Below are positions 1 through 27,500 of a stretch of 27,500 nucleotides of DNA, piece by piece. The stretch lies in assembly GCA_009176605.1 (NCBI GenBank), contig SEYY01022328.1, positions 17,501-45,000 on the forward strand, written 5' to 3'. How positions within the stretch are numbered: the stretch's first letter is position 1; the number at the start of each line of letters is the position of its first letter. The position numbers were made by a program, and so were the translations under genes. The notes below the pieces were generated by a model. It saw only the letters and a program-made list of their open reading frames with translations. It ran no database searches and was not told where the DNA came from. This stretch comes from Armadillidium nasatum. Its lineage: Eukaryota > Arthropoda > Malacostraca > Isopoda > Armadillidiidae.

Positions 1-300
1 ACTCCTCTTATCAATCTTAACACTCGCATCTCCGCATCTGTCATGCTCTTAATCTGTCTTGTAAATTTTAGAACCCAACATTCCGATCCAAATAGCAATA
101 TTGGTTTTAGAATGGTTGTGTGTATTATTACTTTTACTTCTACCGGTACTCTTTTCTGTTCCATCAGCTGGTACAATATTCCCACTTTCCTTGAGTATTT
201 CATTATTCTCTCGTCCTAACTCTACATTCATCCAACCCTTCTCATCAAATATCACCTCTAGATATTTGAAATTACTGACCTGCTTCAGCTGAACGTCCTC
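1..300 (-). mobile_element. LINE reverse-transcriptase C-terminal remnant
   Basis: On the minus strand this reads as the region just after the RT active site of a non-LTR retrotransposon. The string VSNFKYLEVIFDEKG resembles the common 'FKYLGxxxxxxG' motif, and the sequence continues through the thumb-like region to the window edge. There are several stops and no complete ORF, so it is a dead fragment cut by the left border. The clade cannot be decided. Seen: the motif. Known: this motif follows the YADD region in many LINE RTs. Inferred: a fragment of a minus-strand LINE extending further left. Confidence 0.6.
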
Positions 301-1129
301 GATTTATATCTCTACTATTAAATCAATTCTTTAAAAGAAAATTCATCTTCGTAAAAAAAAGATTTTGTGGCAGATTGCTGGCACATTTCAATCCTGAAGC
401 TTTTTATTCTTTTGTTCCTTTCTTTTACATAATTTTATGGAACAAGTTAACTACGATAAACTTTTTTGAATGTTTATATTTATAGATATTAAGTAGCTTT
501 TACTTATTATTTGTTTTTTTAATTAAATGAAATTTGTAATTAATAGGGCTGTTACGTCACGTCTTACTCGTACAGCTTGCAGAAAAATAAATAATAATTA
601 AATTTAAAAAAATATTTACATTAAAATTTTAAAATTAATAAATTTTATATAACTTATTCGCCTTTTACAGTAAATATCTAAAGCCAGAATTCAAAGGCAA
701 AACAGTGTTACAGGTTTCAATAATTTAGCAAAAAATATCGTTTAACGTTGATTAAATTTTTCCTTCAGCTCGATAACATGCTTAAATTTATATTATTTTA
801 TCTCATTTTCTTTTTTTTAAGCTCTATAACGATATTCTGAACTTAAAAATATGAAACAGTGACGTTATTAAAAAAAAAAAAAAAAAATTAAAAATCAGGT
901 AAAAAAAATCAGCTGATTTATTTAATTTGATTTTTATTATGCCAACCCTCCTTGTAACTAAATTTAAAAAAATCATGATTTTTTAATTTGATTCATATAT
1001 AAAAAAAATCAATATGTCATTATCTAAATGTGTGATGAATTTTGAATTTGACTCCATATGACCTCCTCACTCACCCCTTTCAGAGTTTCATTTATGCCAT
1101 AAACACCCTGTATTCGGTGTGATTCAAAT
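301..1129. other. AT-rich stretch, no gene seen
   Basis: Strongly AT-rich DNA with A/T homopolymers (for example A17 near 870-886) and no ORF or repeat that I can assign. It sits between two LINE fragments and may be decayed transposon sequence or plain intergenic DNA. Confidence 0.5.
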
Positions 1130-1337
1130 CAATGTTTACAAACTTCGACAGATAGAAGGTTACATCATGACAATGTAATTAAACCTATTCCGAAGAAAGG
1201 TAGCCGCTCTGATATTTCTAACTAACTCCAAACATTACTAACGCCTTATAGCTCTCACTTGTATTCTGTTTAAGATCTTTGAAACAATTCACATTTCTTA
1301 GACCATCTGGAATCCATATGCCCATCTTTCTGATCAT
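1130..1337 (+). mobile_element. LINE RT fragment, same family as the 20.7-24.4 kb element
   Basis: The bases AAAGGTAGCCGCTCTGA here occur identically near 22168 in the larger LINE. The surrounding text (KKGSRSD..., then a '...DHLES...SDH' reading) matches the RT fingers region of that element with several frame breaks. It ends about 1337, where a different AT/ATCGAT-rich sequence begins. It is a short dead copy. Confidence 0.6.
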
Positions 1338-1639
<302 letters not shown>

Positions 1640-1878
1640 TCTCTTCGGTCTGCCTACCTGTCAATAATATATGTGTTATATGGCTGTAATGATCTTACGG
1701 CAACGGTTTAGCAAAAGGTTAGGCCTGTATACCACGGCAAAGCCGGTCGTCAGGTTAAATAGGTCGAAATGGGTTCATTAGAAAACTAAATAATAATAAT
1801 ATAAAATAAAATAATCGATACTTCATAAAAAAAATCGTTTGAACATGAGGATACTGATCTTGAATAATACCTATATAT

Positions 1879-2551
<673 letters not shown>

Positions 2552-3007
2552 CCAAAACGTCGACAACTCAAAATGCCGACACTTTTGAAAAAAAATGTGT
2601 CGATTTCAGTTTGAACTGTCTAGGATTTGGCCATACGTTAAAAAAATTGTGTAGACTGTTTGACCAACATCATTTTTTTTTTATCGATGCAATCGATATG
2701 TAAAAAAAAATTAATTTTATTATTATAATTACAAATATATTATTTTAGTTTTTAATATATTATTTTAGTAAATGCATGGCACACGAACATTTGTCTACGA
2801 AAAGCTCAGCCACCCGTATCCTCGATCCGTGAGTGGTGATGACATATATCTATCGATTAATCGTTATCGATTTATTGTGTGGACGAGTTGTAAAAAAAAT
2901 ATTGTCGGCTCTTACCAAAACAAGTTGTCGACGTTTTGGACGAGTGACAAAATTTTGCTAATGGCGTGTCGGCCTTTTGACCTGTCGATTATTTTCCCCA
3001 TTGCTGG

Positions 3008-3040
<33 letters not shown>

Positions 3041-3090
3041 GACTATTTTCCCTGTCGATGTTTTGAAGTAATCCCGATTTTTTTCCTTAT
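2552..3090. repeat. GTCGA-motif inverted repeats
   Basis: CCAAAACGTCGACAAC at 2552-2567 is the exact reverse complement of 2924-2939. A second, imperfect pair is CAAAATGCCGACAC near 2569 and GTGTCGGCCTTTTG near 2967. Several more TGTCGA...TTTTG copies lie around 2590-3070. The arrangement suggests a palindromic, MITE-like or satellite-like sequence. There are A-runs and an 81-codon ORF with no recognisable content. Confidence 0.45.
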
Positions 3091-3189
3091 TTTCTGGGAG
3101 GTACGCCTTACCTCCATAAAAATGAAAACTGAAATGAAACTGTCTTTCACACATCTGAGGGTTTCAGTGGTGATCATTTATCATATAGT

Positions 3190-4110
3190 TATTGCATGGG
3201 TTGATTTTTGTACACAACAGATTTGAGATGACCCCAAAGGAAATATTCAAATGTGCTAAGATCAGGTTATCAGGGTGGCCACTCCACAGGCCCTCTCTGT
3301 ACAATCCATCTGTTAGGAAAGGTCTGGTCTAAGTGGTCATGCACGCATGTTGCAAAATGCGTTGTAGCTCCCTCCTGCTGAAAAAAAGACATTGTTATTG
3401 ACGTATAGAAATATCCTCAAGGTAGTCAGATAAGGTTTGCAGTAGTTCTAAATAGGTTTCAACAGTGACATTGAAGAAGTATGGGCCATTGATTTTCTTA
3501 TCCCAGATTGCAGCCCATCATGGACCTTGGGTTGTGCTGGTGGTGTCCCTTCTTATTCCAAGGTGGATTGTTATCTGACCAATAGCGCATATTGTGCCAT
3601 TTCACCAGGTGATTCAAATGAAAAATAGCTCCATCACTGAAAAATATTGACAAATTCATATATATGTGCATCCATTAACAAAATTCCATCCCACTATCTC
3701 TGTCATCGCCATGTAGAGCTTGCACAAGAGGTACTTTGTAGGATGAAATTTGTATGTAATTTGTATGTCATGAGAATATGATGCACTGATTATTTGCATA
3801 TGTTTACCTCCTGACTTATTCTTCTGACAGATTTTACAGGACTTTTCACAACATTCACCAAAACCATAGTAGATGTTTCTTCATCAGTTGCACTCTTTGG
3901 TTGCCCACATTTCAGACAATCCGCAACTGAGCCAGTTTCTTGGAAGTGTTTTATTAAACAGCAGACAGTGGTATGGCTCATTTGTTGTCTCAGGGTGGCT
4001 ACAGTTGAATTCATCAGCTACTGAGTGGTGTGTATCCCCTTGTCTACTAAAAATGAAAACAAGTTGAACACTCTTCTACACTTTGTTTCTCAGCCATAAT
4101 GCAATCAGAA
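3190..4110 (-). pseudogene. Mariner/Tc1-like (IS630 superfamily) transposase, dead
   Basis: Minus-strand reading gives, in order, a helix-turn-helix part at 4014-3790 (SHTTVCCLIKHFQETGSVAD, then KSVRRISQE), a mid part (VRYWS-like, then 'GPYFFNVTVETYLELLQ' near 3500), and the C-terminal catalytic part (FQQEGATTH near 3385, then GPVEWPP and PDLSTFEYFLWGHLKSVVYK near 3230). These are the arthropod IS630/mariner signatures. Frames shift several times. The second catalytic Asp position reads Glu (FQQE instead of FQQD) and the third also reads Glu, so the enzyme is inactive. The likely original start codon is at 4097-4095. The 5' end meets a (TA)n array through GGGTGTCCCAGATGTC (reversed), typical of this family's terminal repeat. 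The matching 3' terminal repeat was not found. Confidence 0.85.
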
Positions 4111-4172
4111 GGCAGATAATAAATTGCGTCTACATTTTTTAGATAATCTGTATGGTGTGCGACATCTGGGAC

Positions 4173-4176
<4 letters not shown>

Positions 4177-4261
<85 letters not shown>
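4177..4261. repeat. (TA)n microsatellite, array 3
   Basis: About 84 bp of TA directly beside the terminal repeat of the mariner-like element (GGGACACCC then TATATA). It is followed by a T-run of about 20, then a short hairpin-prone stretch (GGGTGGGTTT / AAACCCAACCCC) up to array 4. Confidence 0.95.
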
Positions 4262-4265
<4 letters not shown>

Positions 4266-4325
4266 TTTTTTTTTTTTTTTCGGTGGGTGGGTTTAAGTGA
4301 AGAAAAAAACCCAACCCCAGTAGAC

Positions 4326-4330
<5 letters not shown>

Positions 4331-4410
<80 letters not shown>
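4331..4410. repeat. (TA)n microsatellite, array 4, left flank of the LTR element
   Basis: 80 bp of alternating AT ending exactly at the TG that opens the first LTR (4411). The array at 8546 continues it beyond the element. Confidence 0.97.
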
Positions 4411-4413
<3 letters not shown>

Positions 4414-5473
4414 AAGCTATTCGCGCAACTTTGAATATCCAAACAGAAGAAAAATAAATTACAATATAGTTAAATTATATTAAAGACGAAAATTTAAACT
4501 TTTCACCCACCGTTGGTTAAATCCACTGATGAGGAAGGCGGTTCTAGGTGGTCTAGTTGAGTCGATCTATTCTCCTTGTGGAGGCGAGGTTAACATCAAT
4601 GTTGAGATGAATAGTTGATGTCGCAATCTGTCCTCCCGAAAAGATGATCTCAGATCTTCTGTGAGTACAGCAGGATTACGCAAAAGAGCAATTGCAACGA
4701 GTATACAACATGAACTTTTTCAGTAGTTCAGGGTAAAGAAAACACGAAGAATGAATATAGGTGTTTTATTGGTACCCAATATTAAATGACGATGATGACA
4801 GAAATATATGAATGAAATCTTTACAACACGGTTAGAACGTGGAGAGAGAAAGATTAAGGAAAGAGCTGGACAGATTAGAGCTCTGGTTTCGGAACTAACA
4901 AAATAAAGTTCTTCTTTATAATGGAGGAATATGAAGGAACATAAGTATTTTAACTCCTTGATAGTCGTTGAGAAGATTTTGACTGTTGTGGAAGTGGTTC
5001 CGGACTCGGAACTGTAATAAATTAAAATATTATATAGATGTTTTAAGTATATTCGTGTAAGAAAAAGAAAAGCGAATAATACATAATACATACGCGAAGC
5101 AAGTAGTTGATATTGTTTCGCTTGGTGGTAATAAAGTCAATATCGAGAATGTTTTCCTTCTCTTTACAATGGTATATGATCAATTAAAGAGTTTATGATG
5201 ATAAAATATGTCTCAGTTTATGATATTAATTTATGTAATTTATTTGTTATTTTATTATTATATAGTTATCTGTAAAAAAGAAAAAACATTTAGATGTATA
5301 AGACAAAAGAGAGTAAAAGTATAAAGTCACTCAGCATTTTTATTGTAGGGATGTTTCTCTCATCTTCTTCTTGAATTACTATTTGCTCTTTTCAATTTTC
5401 AGAATATAATTTCATCGGAAATCCCACATGACATCTACCTGTTAACAATATTAGCATTAGAAAGATGCTCACA
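4411..5473 (-). repeat. 3' LTR
   Basis: On the + strand it starts TGTAAGCTATTCGCGC and ends AGATGCTCACA. It matches 7483-8545 almost base for base, with single-base differences and 1-bp indels (for example GAGGAAGG versus GAGAAGG). A 123-codon minus-strand ORF (5091-4720) is kept in both LTRs but resembles nothing known and is probably chance. Confidence 0.95.
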
Positions 5474-5483
5474 CCCCCTTACC
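5474..5483 (-). promoter_or_regulatory. Polypurine tract
   Basis: Read on the minus strand, GGTAAGGGGG lies immediately before the 3' LTR start TGTGAGCATC. This is the expected place for plus-strand DNA priming and fixes the element's orientation. Confidence 0.75.
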
Positions 5484-5640
5484 AAAGTTGGTGTCGGTGA
5501 CCGAGACTGACCAACTTTCCTTAAAGATAAGGAAGGCAAGTAGGAGTGTTCCAGATAGTTGATGTCACGGAGATAACCAGATAACATTGAAATTAACCAG
5601 ATACATCTCACCTCTCTAACCTACAAAAGAATGAAAGAAA
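5484..5640 (-). other. LTR-element 3' untranslated interior
   Basis: 157 bp between the ORF stop and the polypurine tract. It contains GTTGGTGTCGGTGACCGAG and a weak inverted copy of CCAACTTT. No coding content was seen. Confidence 0.6.
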
Positions 5641-7032
5641 CTACTCTGGTAGAGTCATAGCAGTTACTTGATCGTAAACACGGGTAATTTCTTTGAAAGC
5701 AACCTCCTTGGAGATGCCCCTTTCTTTTGCGGACTTCCAAAGTTGGGTCATATGAACAGTAGCAAGGGTGGTATATTCAGGCGATATAGCCGACATTGAA
5801 GTGGGGTTTTTATTAACCGTCGCCTTTTTCGAAATTCCCTTACCACTCTGCATCCGGTATCTTTTATCAAACCTCCGTAATCCTCTAACTTTGGATTTTG
5901 AGGTAGATGCAGTGGATTTTGTGGGAAGAGTATGGGTTGGACGACTCTTCTTTGCTTTGGAAGTAGAACAATCCGTAGGCGAACCCCTCTTTTTACTGTT
6001 TTTCCCTCCGTCACTTGGCTGTGGTGACTCGGAGGCAGTTGCAGGTTGTTCGCCCAAGCCCATGGAATTTACGAAAGTCCTAGAAAAATAAGTTTTCGCT
6101 TTACCTTTGGTTCGCTTAGGTAGAGTTGTTGGTATCGCCTCTGGTTGACTTGGAGGATACTCTAGTCGCCCTTGAATACCCGAAGGTCCGGGGACTGACT
6201 CTACTTCCTCAACAATCACTGAGGTCTTGGTAGTGGTTGTTGGGATGGTTGTTGTAGCTGGTCTGGTTTCTTGAGCTCTCCGTTGAAAATTGGTCAAACT
6301 CAAGAAAGCGAACATCTCTTCAAAGGTGGTTTCTGTGTAATGTAGACCATCATAACACAGTTCCACGGCATCCAACCGGTCCGATCCTCCCATCCAGAAT
6401 TTATGATGAGGGTTACTTTGACCTTTGCTGTTATAATAGCGGTCAAAAACAGCCCTCATCGAAAAGGTCCGCTTCTTAAACCAAGGTTGTTCAGAACCTT
6501 GTAATGCCACCGTTTGCCCGAACATCTCACGAGCCTTAATGTTAAGATAGGCTCTTTGCAATTGAGGATCTTGTTCGAGTGAGGGTATAAGATCACTCCT
6601 ACCTTTTCGTTTTAGAAAGGTTTCATTGAAGGTAGCTATGTCCTTCATTATAGGAATGATTAAATATACCCTAACGGCAGGGTTATACCGTGTGGCAACT
6701 CTGGTTATGGCGTCCATCTGAACAGGAACAAAGGACAAATTACACGTGGGATTCCATGTAATGACTTGGATTGTTTTATCATTATCATTATCAGTTAGAG
6801 ACGTTTTCTTCCAAATGGAGCATGTCAGACCGAAAATATAAATCTGATCCATGGGTCCATTTGATTTAAGAAAACGTGTGAGTATTTGCCCTAAAATCAG
6901 TAAGTCAGCGCCGGGATGGCAAGATACGAACAGCTCAATATCGTATACCCGTTGCAACTGTTCCTTCATTTTGTCCAGCACTCCGGCTACAGAGTTTCCT
7001 ATGACCAGTATTCTCTCAGTCGTTCTTCCCAT
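5641..7032 (-). CDS. 463-aa protein with SGNH/GDSL-hydrolase-like N-terminal half
   Basis: Intact ORF filling the LTR element's interior. I do not recognise the exact family. Residues 7-18 (RILVIGNSVAGV) look like the nucleophile block of SGNH hydrolases with GNS instead of GDS. CHPGADLL (38-45) fits the following Gly block. 62-69 (DQIYIFGL) fits a buried strand. DGLH at 228-231 fits the Asp-x-x-His block that completes the triad. A block III Asn is not evident (GLTCSIW). Residues 255-410 are Ser/Thr/Pro-rich and basic, with Lys/Arg clusters that could bind nucleic acid or act as nuclear signals (SKKRG, KAKKSRP, RGLRRFDKRYR). The last 45 residues look helical. No CCHC knuckle, protease, RT or integrase is seen. 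Start at 7032 is chosen because the upstream 40 codons are AT-rich and hydrophobic, and because TTTTTTTCAG, a possible 3' splice site, ends one base before this ATG. GC content is clearly above the surroundings. Confidence 0.7.
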   Translation of the reverse strand: MGRTTERILVIGNSVAGVLDKMKEQLQRVYDIELFVSCHPGADLLILGQILTRFLKSNGPMDQIYIFGLTCSIWKKTSLTDNDNDKTIQVITWNPTCNLSFVPVQMDAITRVATRYNPAVRVYLIIPIMKDIATFNETFLKRKGRSDLIPSLEQDPQLQRAYLNIKAREMFGQTVALQGSEQPWFKKRTFSMRAVFDRYYNSKGQSNPHHKFWMGGSDRLDAVELCYDGLHYTETTFEEMFAFLSLTNFQRRAQETRPATTTIPTTTTKTSVIVEEVESVPGPSGIQGRLEYPPSQPEAIPTTLPKRTKGKAKTYFSRTFVNSMGLGEQPATASESPQPSDGGKNSKKRGSPTDCSTSKAKKSRPTHTLPTKSTASTSKSKVRGLRRFDKRYRMQSGKGISKKATVNKNPTSMSAISPEYTTLATVHMTQLWKSAKERGISKEVAFKEITRVYDQVTAMTLPE

Positions 7033-7033
7033 G

Positions 7034-7045
7034 CTGAAAAAAATA
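7034..7045 (-). promoter_or_regulatory. Possible 3' splice site ahead of the ORF
   Basis: On the minus strand a pyrimidine run ending TTTTTTTCAG is followed by C and then the ATG of the SGNH-like ORF. This fits a spliced message joining an LTR leader to the ORF. The donor was not identified. Confidence 0.4.
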
Positions 7046-7450
7046 AATATATGTAGTATATACAAAAATATTTTATACAATAAATTATACATCATATTTA
7101 CAATCTGAATTAAAAGAATATATAAATTCATGACTTCAATATATAAATTCATGAATTCAAATTAAAGTTTTCAAATGAATATTAAAATATTTAATATTTT
7201 TATTTCCTTTTACTACTATTTTCAATATTATTAAACATAATATATAGTTTAGAATAGTGTAGTAAAGAGGTGAATGTAATAAAATGCTTGTCAGTGTGAA
7301 AATGTGTTAAAATTTATTTAATATGTTGTTATTTAGTAATTCATATGTTGTTGATTGTGGGTCATGAATTATATTTACTTATTTTTAGTTTTATTTCTAG
7401 TTTTTAATTCTGACGTCTGTCCCCCTCCCCCCATCTTTTTAAACTTAGTT
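7046..7450 (-). other. LTR-element leader region
   Basis: AT-rich 400 bp between the PBS and the ORF, with a C/G-run (about 7421-7432). No other gene is seen. It could hold a leader intron removed at the CAG at 7034. Confidence 0.5.
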
Positions 7451-7470
7451 GGATCCTGGCAAGGTCGCCA
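7451..7470 (-). promoter_or_regulatory. Primer binding site
   Basis: On the minus strand this is TGGCGACCTTGCCAGGATCC, beginning with the TGG that pairs with a tRNA CCA end, 12 bases downstream of the 5' LTR. I cannot say which tRNA it matches. Confidence 0.7.
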
Positions 7471-7482
7471 ATTATTTTTCTC

Positions 7483-25978
<18,496 letters not shown>

Positions 25979-25979
25979 G

Positions 25980-25980
<1 letters not shown>

Positions 25981-26022
<42 letters not shown>
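25981..26022. repeat. (TTA)n microsatellite after the RNase H LINE
   Basis: About 14 ATT/TTA units at the LINE 3' end, the same repeat as on its 5' side. Confidence 0.95.
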
Positions 26023-27500
26023 GAAAATTTAGACATTCAAAGAAAGAAAGAAATGATTTTTCATATATTCTTTTGTAATGTTTGAAATTAGTCAAAGTAA
26101 GAGGTATTAAGAGGTATTTAAAATTACTAGATTTTTAAATATTTATAGAGGTTCCTCACAACAATAAGATCTAATATAAAAGTTCCATTTTACTATTAAA
26201 GTGATGGAGAAGTTTTAATTAAAGCTGAAGATGAATTAATTATTGGTCTTTAAAAGTCGAGATTTATTTTGTTCCACATCCATGGTTGCGTAGTCACTCC
26301 TTACTAATTAATATAACTGAAATTAAAATAGCCCAAGTTGTAGATTTGACCTTAAATGACTTGAACCATCTTCATATCTACGACTGCAGAGCTGTTATTT
26401 TGAAGGGGTCCATCATTATGAAATACCTGACTTCGTTTATGGATATGGTTTCACCATTTTAAAATTTTTCAGCTCAGACTTAAAATTCCTTTTTTATAGT
26501 TTAAAATAATTTTTATTCATCGTCTATGGCTCCACCAAAAAATTTTTTGCTTTCACTTTGCAGTCCTGGTTATATCATAGTACTGGGTATTTAAGTTATT
26601 AATTAGTCTACTACTTTGAACATAAATTTGCAGTGGTAAAATACGGTGTGGATTGAAGAAAATAGAGCTACTATGGAGTCATTTTTAGTATTATGAAATA
26701 TTTGAAAAATATGAATTTATGAGGGTAACTAAGTAAAAAAAAACACAAAATCAGTTGTTGTAGAAGAAAGAATCTAGACAAGTGTGTCAAGAGACAAATG
26801 AGCTTTTAAATTACTTTGTATTCTGCTGAAAAGCAGAAAGAACATGTTTTTTTTTAAATATGTAATTCACAAAGGATGGTACCATAGGTGATATTAAATG
26901 GGACAAGTTTCTTGAAATATAGTGTTTCATGATTAAATTTACAGTTTTGGAATTTTTTACTTACTTGCTGAGAATTATCTTCAGTTTTGTATATTTCAGA
27001 GAACCGTAATTTAAGTATTTCAAGGAAAAGTTTGCAAAGTTTGGTAGGCTCGCATATGATGAACAGCTAGAGTTTTGAGTTTCCAGAAAGTTCAATCATA
27101 TGATAAATTAATGGAAAAAATAGTATTATAAGGAATTAAAAAGTTTTGTACCTACTATAACTGCTTTAAGATTTAGTTTGAATCTTTAAAAAAAACTAAA
27201 ACGCGTTAGCTTGTGGAAAATATTTTTTTTTTAATTAGAATTGAACTTAGGTAGACGAGGAGGGGTTATGGGTTTTAGGAATTGGATTAAACTGAAAATT
27301 AAAATTTGCAAAACTTTTAGGAGAAATTAATAAACTGTGAGAAAGAAGGGAAAACCAAACTATAGGTATGAATTGTGATGATAGTCTGTATTTATCTCAA
27401 GAATGGCTCCTCTTCTAATATAAAATATAACATATATGGTATATTAAAGTGTAATGATGAGAATCGTTGGCACATAAAAAAAATTACTTTTCATTGTGAT
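26023..27500 (+). other. Intron 6 of DNAJC28 (continuing), nothing recognised
   Basis: AT-rich DNA without a long ORF. I searched by eye for the expected DNAJC28 C-terminal text after a 3' splice site (Trp-rich start, then LN..I..FN..VP) on the + strand and did not find it. No transposon motif recognised. Confidence 0.5.

Noticed and set aside
2772..3017. 81-codon plus-strand ORF
   Set aside because: No recognisable motif. It lies in a palindromic repeat region and ends in an A-run.
4720..5091. 123-codon ORF in each LTR
   Set aside because: It is kept in both copies only because the LTRs are nearly identical. Its content is low-complexity and matches nothing I know.
7033..7152. Extended 503-codon start for the LTR-element ORF
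   Set aside because: The extra 40 residues are AT-rich, hydrophobic and lie upstream of a good splice acceptor. The ATG at 7032 better fits the composition change.

Overview
The window is eukaryotic, AT-rich arthropod DNA. The evidence is a host gene with GT-AG introns, many non-LTR retrotransposon and DNA-transposon remnants, and a (TTAGG)n-type repeat (CCTAA on this strand, 23419-23553), which is the arthropod telomere unit. Very long (TA)n and (TTA)n microsatellites, together well over 2 kb, plus the LINE types present make me lean towards a decapod crustacean. That narrower guess is inference only.

Host gene. The only conserved cellular gene I recognise is DNAJC28 on the + strand, a J-domain protein with the DUF1992 domain. 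It is spread over six visible exons from about 9550 to 25041, and at least one further 3' exon must lie beyond the window. The exons join in frame with no stop (introns phase 0,0,0,2,0,0). Its introns are packed with broken mobile elements: a LINE and a long-TIR DNA element with a nested Tigger in intron 2; a pogo-like element and a Jockey-like LINE in intron 3; a LINE split by an 867-bp MITE in intron 5; an RNase H-bearing LINE tail in intron 6.

Left part (1-8800). This holds LINE fragments (1-300 minus; about 1130-1337 plus), a fold-back structure with (TA)n arms (1449-2114), a dead mariner/Tc1-like transposase (3190-4110 minus), and the most notable element: a young, complete-looking LTR retrotransposon on the minus strand (4411-8545). 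It has two 1063-bp LTRs about 99% identical, a PBS, a polypurine tract and a single intact 463-codon ORF. The ORF does not look like gag or pol. Its N-terminal half resembles an SGNH/GDSL-hydrolase fold (GNS near the start, DGLH at 228-231).

Two patterns cut across the window. First, most DNAJC28 splice sites lie against or within a few tens of bases of (TA)n or (TTA)n arrays; one 3' splice site is simply (TA)n followed by AG. Second, most transposon boundaries also fall at such arrays, so the arrays look like insertion targets, or were seeded by the insertions. The (TA)n tracts are self-complementary and bracket exons, which could matter for splicing.

No rRNA, tRNA or CRISPR feature was seen. 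Long stretches without any call are listed as such.
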